From Streptosporangium amethystogenes (GTDB taxonomy: Bacteria > Actinomycetota > Actinomycetes > Streptosporangiales > Streptosporangiaceae): 64,000 bases of DNA. The position numbers were made by a program, and so were the translations under genes. Numbering within the stretch: the first letter of the stretch is position 1; each line of letters starts with the position of its first letter. Under the pieces are notes generated by a model. It worked only from the letters and a program-made list of their open reading frames with translations, was not told the DNA's origin and searched no databases. Shown piece by piece: positions 36,344 to 44,841 of the stretch. The stretch spans positions 62,001-126,000 of the forward strand of contig NZ_JOEQ01000008.1 in the NCBI RefSeq assembly GCF_000721075.1. Direction: 5' to 3'.

Positions 36344-37485
36344 ACGAGTCGCTGCTGCGGGAGCTGGTGCCCGCGGTGATCGGTGTTCTCGTCCGTCGCG
36401 GAGCCGACTTCGCGGCGGCCGAGGACGCCGTGCAGGACGCCCTGGTCGAGGCCGTGCGCGGGTGGCCGGACGACCCGCCGCAAGACCCCAAGGGCTGGCT
36501 GGTCACCGTGGCCTGGCGTAAGTTCCTCGACGCCACCCGCGCCGATACCTCCCGACGGCACCGCGAGGTACGCGTCGAGGGCGAACCCATGCCCGGCCCG
36601 AGCCAGATGGCGGACGACACGCTCCAGCTGTACTTCCTGTGCGCGCACCCGTCCCTGACACCGGCTTCGGCCGTCGCGCTCACGCTGCGCGCGGTCGGCG
36701 GCCTGACCACGCCTCAGATCGCGCAGGCCTACCTCGTGCCGGAGGCGACCATGGCCCAGCGGATCAGCAGAGCCAAACGGACCGTCTCGGGCGTCCGATT
36801 CAACCAGCCCGGCGACGTCGCCACGGTGCTGCGCGTGCTCTACCTGGTCTTCAACGAGGGCTACTCCGGCGACGTCGACCTCGCCGGCGAGGCGATCCGG
36901 CTCACTCGCCGGCTGGCGGCCAAGACCAACCACGAGGAGGTCGCGGGCCTGCTCGCGCTCATGCTGCTGCACCACGCACGGCGCCCGGCACGGACCGGCC
37001 CCGACGGCAGGCTCGTGCCCCTGGCCGAGCAGGACCGCAACCTGTGGAACACCCGCCTGATCGCCGAGGGCGTCGACGTGCTCCAGACAGCCCTCACCCG
37101 CGACCGCCTGGGCGAGTTCCAGACCCAAGCCGCCATCGCCGCGCTGCACGCCGACGCCCGGACGACCGAGGAGACCGACTGGGTGCAGATCGTCGAGTGG
37201 TACGACGAACTGGTGCGCCTCACCGACAGCCCGGTGGCCCGCCTCAACCGGGCCGTCGCGGTCGGCGAGGCCGACGGCCCGCGGGCCGGCCTGGCCGCCC
37301 TGGCGGGGCTCGACCCCGCCCTGCCCCGCCACACCGCCGTCGCGGCGTACCTCCACGAGCGTGACGATGACCCGGTGACCGCAGCACGGCTCTACACCGA
37401 AGCCGCCCGATCGGCGCCCAGCCTCCCCGAACGCGACCACCTCACGCGCCAAGCCGCACGACTCAACGCGCGGCTGCGCAGTTGA
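36340..37485 (+). CDS. ECF42-type RNA polymerase sigma factor
   Basis: A 381-residue sigma factor. Region 2 (about 1-70) includes AAEDAVQDALVEAVRGWP, region 4 (about 105-155) includes VALTLRAVGGLTTPQIAQAY, and a long C-terminal extension of more than 200 residues (helical repeats, with VFNEGYSGD and NRAVAVGEADGP) replaces a separate anti-sigma factor. This layout and the coupled DGPF gene define the ECF42 group, which is controlled by its C-terminal domain. The GTG start overlaps the previous stop. It likely directs transcription of DGPF-type genes, including its own operon. Confidence 0.93.
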   Translation: MNESLLRELVPAVIGVLVRRGADFAAAEDAVQDALVEAVRGWPDDPPQDPKGWLVTVAWRKFLDATRADTSRRHREVRVEGEPMPGPSQMADDTLQLYFLCAHPSLTPASAVALTLRAVGGLTTPQIAQAYLVPEATMAQRISRAKRTVSGVRFNQPGDVATVLRVLYLVFNEGYSGDVDLAGEAIRLTRRLAAKTNHEEVAGLLALMLLHHARRPARTGPDGRLVPLAEQDRNLWNTRLIAEGVDVLQTALTRDRLGEFQTQAAIAALHADARTTEETDWVQIVEWYDELVRLTDSPVARLNRAVAVGEADGPRAGLAALAGLDPALPRHTAVAAYLHERDDDPVTAARLYTEAARSAPSLPERDHLTRQAARLNARLRS

Positions 37486-37646
37486 GCGGCGGGCATTCAG
37501 CGTTCCGGCGGCCCTGCTCCCCATCAGGAAACGGCATCTGGTCGCACGCGGCAGGCAGCCGATCCTCGATCCCACCCTCCTGCGGGTCGGTGGATGGCGG
37601 TAACCCCGCCCGCGTCGGCTCGCTGACGCCACTGACCGTTCCGCTG

Positions 37647-38528
37647 TCAATCAAGCCCTGTATGCGCGAGGATGGCGGCGGCCAACTCCTCGTGCACCTC
37701 CGGCGGCAGCGTGTGGCCCATGCCCGCCACGATCATCAGCCGCGCCCCCGGGATCTGCTCGGCGATGACCGCGCCGTGACCCGGTTTGACCGGCTCGTGG
37801 CTGCCCTCGATGACCAGCGTGGGCGCCTTCACCCGGTGCAGCACACCCACCGGCTCGAAGTCGGGGCCGGCCGCCGCGGCCAGCCGGTGGTTGGCCACCG
37901 CCGACAGGTCGCGGGCCCGGTCGTAGATCCGCTCCTGCAGCCGGCGCGCCGCGTCCTTGTCGAACGGCAGCCCGGTGCCGTGCAGCACGCGCTGCTCGGC
38001 GATCATGCCGTCGATCAGCGCGCGCCGGTCCTGCGGCGGCGGGGCGGCCATCAGCGCGCGGTAGAAGGCCACGAACTCCGGCGCCGGCGCCGGTAGAGCG
38101 CCCTCGGGCTGCGGCTGCCCCGTCAGGGCCCGCACGAGCACCTGGCCCTCACCACCGCCGAGCGGCGAGGAGGCGATGACGCTCAGCGAGCGCACCCGCT
38201 CCGGCCGCTCCACCGCGATGAGCTGGCCGAGCAGCCCGCCCGCCGAGTGGCCGACCAGATGCGCGCTCTCCAGGCCGTGGGCGTCCATCACGCGGTAGAC
38301 ATCGCTCTTGATGTCATCCCACGTGTACGGCTCGGTCGCGAAGTCAACGGTGCCGGACATGCCGGTGTCACGATGGTCGTACCGGATCACCCGGCGGCCT
38401 CCGGCGGTCAGGCGGCCGACGAACTCGTCCGGCCACATGACGCCCTGCGACATCGACCCCATGATCAACAGGATCGGCGTGTCCGTCTCGGCGCCGAACT
38501 CCTCACTCCAGATGTTCATGTTTCGCAT
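37647..38528 (-). CDS. Alpha/beta hydrolase
   Basis: A 293-residue alpha/beta-fold hydrolase. The nucleophile elbow is GHSAGG (in HLVGHSAGGLLGQL, about residue 95), the oxyanion region is LIMGSMSQG near the start, and the catalytic histidine is in GMGHTLPPEV near the C-terminus. Such enzymes cleave esters or epoxides; the RYDHRDTGMS motif is typical of the DhaA/aclacinomycin-esterase-like branch. The start is three bases after the LuxR stop, so the two are an operon. An ATG at 38519 is an alternative start. Confidence 0.9.
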   Translation of the reverse strand: MRNMNIWSEEFGAETDTPILLIMGSMSQGVMWPDEFVGRLTAGGRRVIRYDHRDTGMSGTVDFATEPYTWDDIKSDVYRVMDAHGLESAHLVGHSAGGLLGQLIAVERPERVRSLSVIASSPLGGGEGQVLVRALTGQPQPEGALPAPAPEFVAFYRALMAAPPPQDRRALIDGMIAEQRVLHGTGLPFDKDAARRLQERIYDRARDLSAVANHRLAAAAGPDFEPVGVLHRVKAPTLVIEGSHEPVKPGHGAVIAEQIPGARLMIVAGMGHTLPPEVHEELAAAILAHTGLD

Positions 38529-38531
38529 GTC

Positions 38532-41249
38532 TCACAGCATGCCGTCTTCGGCTACGGGCGCCTTCTGTAGAACCACTAGTCGCGCCAGATCCGTACGGGA
38601 GCCGATGCCCAGCTTCGGATAGATCTTGTACAGGTGGTACTCGACCGTGCGCGGGCTCAGGAAGAGCCGGGCGGCGATCTGTTTGCTCGACAACCCGTCG
38701 GCGACCAGGCCCGCGATGCGCAGCTCCTGCGGGGTCAGCACGTCGAGCACGGCCACGGGCGGGGCCTGCCCGCTCTCACCCGCCGCCCGCAACTCGTCCT
38801 GCGCGCGCCGCGCCCACGGCCGGGCGCCCGCCCGCTCGAACGTCTCCCACGCCATCCGCAGATGCGCCCGCGCCTCGCCCGGCCGCTGCGCGCGGCGCAG
38901 GCGCTCCCCCAGCAGCAGGGCCGTCCTGGCCGCCTCGAACGGGTTGGTGTGCAGCCGCAGCGCCTCGCCGAAGGCGTCCTCGCAGGAGTCGGCCAGGCCC
39001 CGGCAGCGAGCCAGCAGGGCGCGCGATTCGGGCGTCGCGGCGTGCGCCGACCACCGCTCGTACGCGACCAGCGCCGCCCGCGCGCCCTGCTCGTCGCCCA
39101 CGCGCACGGCGGCCTCGACGCGGTCCGGCGTCATCCGCCACACCACGGCCGGATGCCCAGTGCCCGGTCCCGCCGCGGCGATGGCCGTGAAACGGTCGTG
39201 CGCCGCCGCGTAGCGGCCCAGGCACAGGTCGAGCAGCGCCCGCGCGTACGCGGCCATCCCCGCGCGCAATCCCACCCGGTGCGAGATGGCGATGGCCAGC
39301 GCCTCGCGGGCCTGCCGTTCACAGAGCTCCTCCTCGCCGCGCAGCGCCGCCAGCGCCGCCAGGTTGGCCAGGTGGGCGGCCACCGTGTTCTCGTACCCGG
39401 CCTCCCGCGCCAGCGCCAGCCCCTCCTCGGAGAGGGCCTGGCTGCGCGCCAGCCGACCGGCGATGCGCTCGGCGGTCGCCACGAACTCCAGTACGACGGG
39501 CAGCTGCCCGGTCATCCCCGACACCCTGGCCACTCGCCCGGCCCGCCCGGCCATCTCAGTGGCCAGATCCGACTCGCCCAGCTGGCTGGCCGCGGCCGTC
39601 GCCCACAGATACTCCGCCGCCTCCCCCAGCTCCTCGACCCGCGCCAGTGCCCGCCGCAGCAGGCCCGGTCCGGCGGCGTCGCCGTCCAGCGTCAGGCCGA
39701 TCCCGGCCACCGTGTCCCGCAAGAACCCCTCGGGGTGGGCTGCCGCCCTCCGTCCGAGCTCGACGACGGCCGCGGTGTCGCCGACGTAGGAGGCAGCCTC
39801 CATGGCATCGGCCAGCATGTCCAGGCTGTCGCCTGCCGCCAGGATCCGTACGGCCTCGGCGGCGCTGCCCGAGTTCAGCTCGAACCGGCCCCGCAGCCGG
39901 GCGATCTCCATGGCCAGGTCGGCATCCGCGCCGACCTGTTCGCGAGCCTCGGCCAGCAGCGACTCCGCCTGCCCCGGGCGACCGCCGAGCCAGGCCGCGA
40001 CGGCGGCGTCCTTCAGGCGGACGGCCCGGGCGCGCGGCTCGGGGGTCAGCTCGGCAGCCCTGGCAAGGGCCGTGGCGGCATCGCCGTACCCACCGCGGTC
40101 ACGCGCCCGCTCCGCGGCGGCTACCAGCGCGCCGGCGACCCGCTCGTCTTGGCCGATGGCGGCTCCGGCCAGGTGCCAGGCGCGGCGCTCCCCCTCGGAC
40201 AGCTCAGCCAGTACGGCATGCACCCGGCGGACGTCGGCGGGAGTGGCCACCTCATACACCGCCGACCGGACGAGCGGATGGCGAAAGTGCACGCGCGTGC
40301 CCGAAAGCTCGGCCAGCCCGGACTCCTCCAGCTCCGCCAACGCCATCCGCCCAGCCCAGCCCACCGTGGTCTCCCCGGGCCCTACCGTGGGCCCTACCGT
40401 TTGCCCGGCGGACAACCGGTCGCCGGCGCGCAGGATCAGGCCGAGGTCAGCCTCCACGGCGGCGACCAGAGCGAGCAGCCGGGCAGCGGCGGACAACGTG
40501 GCCACGCGATCGCCGAAGAGCCGGACACCACCGGGAAGCGGGTCGGGCAGCGGTTCGCGTCCGGCCAGTTGCGCGGGCGTCAGGCGAGCGGCGATCTCGC
40601 CCAGAGCCAGCGGGTTCGCGCGGGTCAGCGTGACGAGTTCCCGTGCCACACCGGGCGGCACAGCGTAGCGAGATTCCAGCATCTCGGCCGCCGCGGCTCC
40701 GGGCAGGCCACGCACCTCCACCGTCAGCGGCACACCCTTGAGCGGAGCGTCCCCGCGCACGGCGAGCAACATCGCGATCCGTTCCGTCCCCAGCCGCCTG
40801 GCGGCGAACAGCAATGCGTCGGCCGAGGCCCGGTCGACCCACTGGAAGTCGTCGACCACGCAGATCAGCCCGTCCGGCGCGGCGGCTTCGGCCAGTAGCG
40901 AGAGCACACCGGCCCCCAGCAGGTACCGATCGCCGGCACTGCCCGCGGCAAGCCCCAGGGCCGCGCGTACGGCGTCGCGCTGCGGTTCGGGCAGCTCGTC
41001 GAGCGAGCCGGTCACCGGCCACAGCATCTGGTGCAGCGCTGCGAACGCGAGGTCAGACTCGGGCTCGACCCCGGTGATCCGTAGCACGCACATCGCGCCG
41101 CCTCGCACGGCCACCGCGTCGAGCAGGGCGGTCTTGCCCGCGCCTGCCTCGCCCCGCAACACCACCGCACCGCCGGAGCCGTCGCGAGCCCGCGCGATCA
41201 CCTCGTCGAGTGCGCTGATTTCCGCGGATCTGCCGTAAAGCACGAACAT
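38532..41249 (-). CDS. LuxR-family regulator of the LAL type (AAA ATPase plus HTH)
   Basis: About 905 residues: an N-terminal ATPase with Walker A GEAGAGKTALLD near residue 35 and Walker B LICVVDDFQW, a long helical-repeat sensor, and a C-terminal LuxR helix-turn-helix (LTPQELRIAGLVADGLSSKQ, then FLSPRTVEYHLYKIYPKLGI). These MalT-like activators respond to small molecules and often control secondary metabolism. The coupled alpha/beta hydrolase downstream may act on its inducer. The start is ATG 41249 or GTG 41252, with no ribosome site, so the mRNA may be leaderless. Confidence 0.92.
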   Translation of the reverse strand: MFVLYGRSAEISALDEVIARARDGSGGAVVLRGEAGAGKTALLDAVAVRGGAMCVLRITGVEPESDLAFAALHQMLWPVTGSLDELPEPQRDAVRAALGLAAGSAGDRYLLGAGVLSLLAEAAAPDGLICVVDDFQWVDRASADALLFAARRLGTERIAMLLAVRGDAPLKGVPLTVEVRGLPGAAAAEMLESRYAVPPGVARELVTLTRANPLALGEIAARLTPAQLAGREPLPDPLPGGVRLFGDRVATLSAAARLLALVAAVEADLGLILRAGDRLSAGQTVGPTVGPGETTVGWAGRMALAELEESGLAELSGTRVHFRHPLVRSAVYEVATPADVRRVHAVLAELSEGERRAWHLAGAAIGQDERVAGALVAAAERARDRGGYGDAATALARAAELTPEPRARAVRLKDAAVAAWLGGRPGQAESLLAEAREQVGADADLAMEIARLRGRFELNSGSAAEAVRILAAGDSLDMLADAMEAASYVGDTAAVVELGRRAAAHPEGFLRDTVAGIGLTLDGDAAGPGLLRRALARVEELGEAAEYLWATAAASQLGESDLATEMAGRAGRVARVSGMTGQLPVVLEFVATAERIAGRLARSQALSEEGLALAREAGYENTVAAHLANLAALAALRGEEELCERQAREALAIAISHRVGLRAGMAAYARALLDLCLGRYAAAHDRFTAIAAAGPGTGHPAVVWRMTPDRVEAAVRVGDEQGARAALVAYERWSAHAATPESRALLARCRGLADSCEDAFGEALRLHTNPFEAARTALLLGERLRRAQRPGEARAHLRMAWETFERAGARPWARRAQDELRAAGESGQAPPVAVLDVLTPQELRIAGLVADGLSSKQIAARLFLSPRTVEYHLYKIYPKLGIGSRTDLARLVVLQKAPVAEDGML

Positions 41250-41429
41250 CACTGTAGGAGACCTTCACGCCGCCCCGTCCACACCGGAGCCGCTTCTCAC
41301 GGATCACCGATTGCGCGAGGTCGGAGCCGCCCTCGTCGACCCGGCGCCCGGGCCGCCGTCGCCGGGGGCACAGTAGCGCTGCGTCACGATGGTGACGCTA
41401 CCGTCACAGTCGAGAGCAGGAACGGCTGC

Positions 41430-41639
41430 GTGCTCACCATCGCCGGGCCGGACGGCAAACCCGGCCAGGCCGACGCCTCCTACTCCAACCCCGACGGCAC
41501 GATCGTCATCGACGACCAAGGCCACCTGCGTGTCACCACCCAGAGCAGCGCCTGCAACGCGGGCATCAAGATCGGCGACAGCATCATCCTCGACGGCCGG
41601 TTCGAGCTCCCCCCTCGCGGAATCATCACCAGCCCATGA
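41430..41639 (+). CDS. Small hypothetical protein or fragment
   Basis: A 69-residue frame starting LTIAGPDGKPGQADASYSNP and ending LPPRGIITSP. The frame stays open upstream, through GDATVTVESRNGCV, without a clear start. It looks like beta-rich extracellular or phage-tail-like sequence, but I recognise no family and see no signal peptide. It may be a gene fragment in the gap between the LuxR and WYL regulators. Confidence 0.3.
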   Translation: MLTIAGPDGKPGQADASYSNPDGTIVIDDQGHLRVTTQSSACNAGIKIGDSIILDGRFELPPRGIITSP

Positions 41640-41755
41640 CCCCGGCCCAAAAGACAATCCCTGACCACGCCACGACGACCGCGACCACGCTCGGGGCCGC
41701 GCTCGGGGCCGCCGAGGTCTCGGCCACCGGCCGGAGCCAAGGCACCGAGACAAGG

Positions 41756-42748
41756 TCAGCCAGGACTCGGGCCGTACAGCGCGGCCAGGTCGGCGACGGT
41801 GGTGGCCATCCGCTCACGCAACTCGGGCGGCTCCAGCACCTCGATGTCCGCGCCCAGGCGCAGCAGCAGCCAGTGGGCGTGCCTGACGGACTCGGTCGGC
41901 AGGCGCAGCACCACCCAGCCGCGCTCGTCGGGCGGGCCCGCGGCGGCGAGCGCGACCTCGGCGACCTCGGCGCCCACCGTGTACCGCAGCATCCCCTCGG
42001 CGCCGGGCGCCATCCGCACCAGCGCCTCACCGGTGTACATCCGCTCACGGAAGCCGGCCGCATAGCGCTGCCAGAACCCAGGCAGATCGAAATCGGCGGG
42101 ACGCTCGAAACGCCCCGCCAGAAGTTCGGCACTCACGATCCGCGCCACCTTGTAGGTACGCGGCTCCCCCTCACCGGCGACGGCCACCATGTACCACGAC
42201 CCGCCCTTGAGAACCAGGCCGTACGGGTGTGCCAGGCGCTCGACGTCGCGAGGCCCCCAGCGGCGATAGGTCATGCGCAACGGACGCTGCTCCCACACCG
42301 CCTCGGCGACCTCCCCCAGAAAGGGAACCTCGTCGGCGTCGCGATACCAGCCGGGCACGTCCAGATGGAAGCGCTCACGCATCCTGGCGGCATGGAAGCG
42401 CGGCTCGGGGGGCAGCGCGGCGAGCATCTTCAGCTCGGCGTTCGCCGCGACCTCGGCCAACCCCAGTTCGGAGGCGGGACCTGGCAGCCCCGCCAGGAAC
42501 AGTGAGGAGGCCTCCTCGGCGGTCAGGCCGTTGAGGCGGGTGCGATAGCCGTCCAGCAGGCGATATCCACCGGCGGGCCCACGGTCGGCGTAGACCGGCA
42601 CCCCCGCCGACGACAGCGCCTCGACATCACGGTAGACCGTGCGGACGGAGACCTCCAGTTCCCTGGCCAACTCGGTGGCCGTCAAATGCCCCCGCGTCTG
42701 CAGGAGCAGCAGGAGGGAGAGCAGACGACTCGCGCGCATGGCCGCCAT
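41756..42748 (-). CDS. YafY-type regulator with WYL domain
   Basis: A 330-residue regulator: an N-terminal winged helix (ASRLLSLLLLLQTRGHLTAT, with ELARELEVSVRTVYRDVEAL), and a WYL domain (residues 140-220) with RMTYRRWG, HPYGLVLKGGSWYMVAVAGE and YKVARIVSAEL; the WYL triad here reads SWYMV. A C-terminal extension follows. WYL domains bind ligands, often nucleic acids, and this type often represses itself. It is divergent from the DeoR gene at 42797, with short spacing, so they may share control. Confidence 0.9.
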   Translation of the reverse strand: MAAMRASRLLSLLLLLQTRGHLTATELARELEVSVRTVYRDVEALSSAGVPVYADRGPAGGYRLLDGYRTRLNGLTAEEASSLFLAGLPGPASELGLAEVAANAELKMLAALPPEPRFHAARMRERFHLDVPGWYRDADEVPFLGEVAEAVWEQRPLRMTYRRWGPRDVERLAHPYGLVLKGGSWYMVAVAGEGEPRTYKVARIVSAELLAGRFERPADFDLPGFWQRYAAGFRERMYTGEALVRMAPGAEGMLRYTVGAEVAEVALAAAGPPDERGWVVLRLPTESVRHAHWLLLRLGADIEVLEPPELRERMATTVADLAALYGPSPG

Positions 42749-42781
42749 TGTTCCGCACGTTTGCCAATCTCACACAGCCAA

Positions 42782-42795
42782 TGTTCAAATGAACA
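42782..42795. promoter_or_regulatory. Palindromic DeoR operator candidate
   Basis: TGTTCA-AA-TGAACA is a near-perfect palindrome ending two bases before the DeoR GTG start. Its position over the start and between divergent regulators suggests repression of the DeoR-MFS operon by its own product. Confidence 0.6.
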
Positions 42796-42796
42796 C

Positions 42797-43555
42797 GTGG
42801 AAGGTAACAATCGCATTCGCGCGATCATGTCGGCGCTGCGCACCAACGACGCCGTCTCCGTCGCCGAACTGGCGACCGAGCACACGGTCTCAGAGATGAC
42901 CATCCGCCGCGACCTCGACGAACTCGCCCAGCAAGGCGTGGTCAGACGAGTCCGCGGCGGCGCGGTGAGCCTGCTACTGCGCGGAGAGGAACCACCCTTC
43001 GTGGTCCGCGAACGCGAAGCGACCGAAGCCAAGCGACGCATCGCGAACGAGGTCGCAACCCTGCTCGCCGACGGCGAAGCCGTGCTGCTCGACAGCGGCA
43101 CCACCTCCCTGGAGATCGCCCGCGCGATCCGTGACCGCCGCCTGACAGTCCTGCCGCTCTGCCTGCAGGTGACCGCCGAGCTCAGCACCGCCCCCCGGAT
43201 CCGCCTGGTGCTGCCCGGCGGAGAGGTCCGCCCCGGTGAACTGAGCTTCACCGGCTCATTGACCGAAAGCGCCATCCGCTCCCTGCGCTTCGACACCGCC
43301 GTCATCGGCTGCTGCGGCCTGTCCGCCGAACACGGCCTCACCACCCACGACCTGTCCGACGTCGCCGTCAAGCAGGCCGCGATCGCCTCCGCCAGGCGCG
43401 TGGTCGCAGCCACCGACTCCGGCAAGTTCACCCGCACCGCGTTCGGCGCGGTCTGCCCACTGGACCGCCTCGACATGGTCGTCACCGACACCGCGCTCCC
43501 CCCCGCCGAGCACGACGCCATGATCGCGGCAGGCGTCGCCGTCCGCACCGTCTGA
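42797..43555 (+). CDS. DeoR-family transcriptional regulator
   Basis: A 252-residue sugar-type repressor. The helix-turn-helix reads VSVAELATEHTVSEMTIRRD, with DLDELAQQGVVRRVRGGAV, and the phosphosugar-sensing domain has LLDSGTTSLEIARAI (the DSGTT motif) and VAATDSGKF (the D-x-S-K-F motif). These bind sugar phosphates and control catabolic operons. The GTG start is favoured by the palindrome immediately upstream; an ATG at 42827 would clip the first helix. It is followed after 29 bases by an MFS transporter that it likely controls. Confidence 0.92.
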   Translation: MEGNNRIRAIMSALRTNDAVSVAELATEHTVSEMTIRRDLDELAQQGVVRRVRGGAVSLLLRGEEPPFVVREREATEAKRRIANEVATLLADGEAVLLDSGTTSLEIARAIRDRRLTVLPLCLQVTAELSTAPRIRLVLPGGEVRPGELSFTGSLTESAIRSLRFDTAVIGCCGLSAEHGLTTHDLSDVAVKQAAIASARRVVAATDSGKFTRTAFGAVCPLDRLDMVVTDTALPPAEHDAMIAAGVAVRTV

Positions 43556-43584
43556 TCCGCACCACTTGACTGGAGCCCTCCCCC

Positions 43585-44754
43585 GTGCATGTCACCCCGC
43601 TCGACCGGACCGCGCTGCTGCGCGGCCGGGTAGCGATCTACCTGCTCTTCCTGCTCTCCGGCATGGCCATCGGCACCTGGACGGCACGCATCCCATCGAT
43701 CAAGCAGGGACTGGGACTGAGCGAGGGCGAGCTCAGCATCGCGCTGCTCGGCATCGCCGCCGGGGCGATCGCCGGCATGCAGGTGGTCGGCCATCTGGTC
43801 GACCGCTACGGCAGCGTCAAGGTGATGCTGCCGATGGCCTTCGCCCAGAGCGTGGTGCTGGTCCTGCCCGCCCATATGCCGAACCTGGCCGGCCTGGCCA
43901 TCGCGCTGTTCCTCTTCGGCGCGGCGCACGGCACCCTGGACGTCGCGATGAACGCGAACGCCGTCGAGGTCGAGCAGGCCATGGGCCGGCCGATCATGTC
44001 GTCCTTCCACGCGGTGTTCAGCATCGGCGGGTTCCTCGGTGCCACCGCCGGAGGACTGCTCGCCCAGGCTTCGTTCAGCCCGGCAGCCACGTTCGCCGCG
44101 CTCGCCGTGGTGATCGCCGCGCTCGCGCTCTGGGCGGCCCGCTGGGCGCTCCCCCTGACCGCACAGGCCGTCCCCTCGGGAACGGAGCCGGCGTCCGGCG
44201 GGGGTGGAGGGGTGCTGCTGCTGGGTGTCCTGGCCTTCTGCTGCATGGTCGGCGAAGGAGCCGCGGCCGACTGGAGTTCCGTCTACCTGAGCGAGAGCCT
44301 CGGCAGTTCCGACGGGTTCGCCGCGGCCGCCTACGCCGCCTTCTCGGTCATGATGACCGCCGGCCGGTTCGCCGGTGACAGGCTGGCCGCCTGGCTGGGG
44401 CCGGTGAACCTGGTGCGCGCGTGCGGCGTGCTGGCCGCCTCCGGACTCGGCCTGGCTCTGCTGGCCGGCCATCAGGTCGCCGCGGTGATCGGTTTCGGCT
44501 GCTTCGGAGCAGGCCTGTCCTGCATCGTCCCCCAGGTCTTCTCCGCGGCCGGGCGCCGCGACCCGGCTCGCGCCGGACAGGCGCTGGCCCGGGTGTCGAG
44601 CCTGGGCTACGCGGGATTTCTCACCGGACCCGTGCTGATCGGGGGTGCCGCCGAGTTGATGGGCCTGCCTCGCGCGCTGGCGATTCCCGCCCTGCTGGCT
44701 TTTTTTGTTGCTCTGACCGCGGGGGCGCTCAGGACCACGCCCTTTACAAAGTAG
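43585..44754 (+). CDS. MFS transporter, paralogue of the one at 33.3 kb
   Basis: A 389-residue, 12-helix transporter. Shared motifs with the other copy: WTARIPSIKQGLGLSEGEL, GHLVDRYGSVKVM, MNANAVEVEQAMGRPIMSS then FHAVFSIGGF, and IVPQVFSAAGRRDPARAGQA. It starts with GTG and follows DeoR by 29 bases, so it is probably the operon's target and moves the sugar sensed by that regulator. The FucP-like motifs favour sugar transport. A strong terminator follows. Confidence 0.9.
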   Translation: MHVTPLDRTALLRGRVAIYLLFLLSGMAIGTWTARIPSIKQGLGLSEGELSIALLGIAAGAIAGMQVVGHLVDRYGSVKVMLPMAFAQSVVLVLPAHMPNLAGLAIALFLFGAAHGTLDVAMNANAVEVEQAMGRPIMSSFHAVFSIGGFLGATAGGLLAQASFSPAATFAALAVVIAALALWAARWALPLTAQAVPSGTEPASGGGGGVLLLGVLAFCCMVGEGAAADWSSVYLSESLGSSDGFAAAAYAAFSVMMTAGRFAGDRLAAWLGPVNLVRACGVLAASGLGLALLAGHQVAAVIGFGCFGAGLSCIVPQVFSAAGRRDPARAGQALARVSSLGYAGFLTGPVLIGGAAELMGLPRALAIPALLAFFVALTAGALRTTPFTK

Positions 44755-44772
44755 ATCAAAATAGTGGACGGT

Positions 44773-44811
44773 GTCGCTGACCGGCCGAGTGAGACTCGGC
44801 CGGTCAGCGAC
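44773..44811. terminator. Bidirectional terminator, perfect 18-base-pair stem
   Basis: GTCGCTGACCGGCCGAGT pairs exactly with the sequence three bases downstream (loop GAG). It lies between the convergent MFS and alpha-glucosidase genes and can serve both. Confidence 0.85.
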
Positions 44812-44841
44812 GGCCCCGTGTTCCGGGCCTTCGGACAGGGA

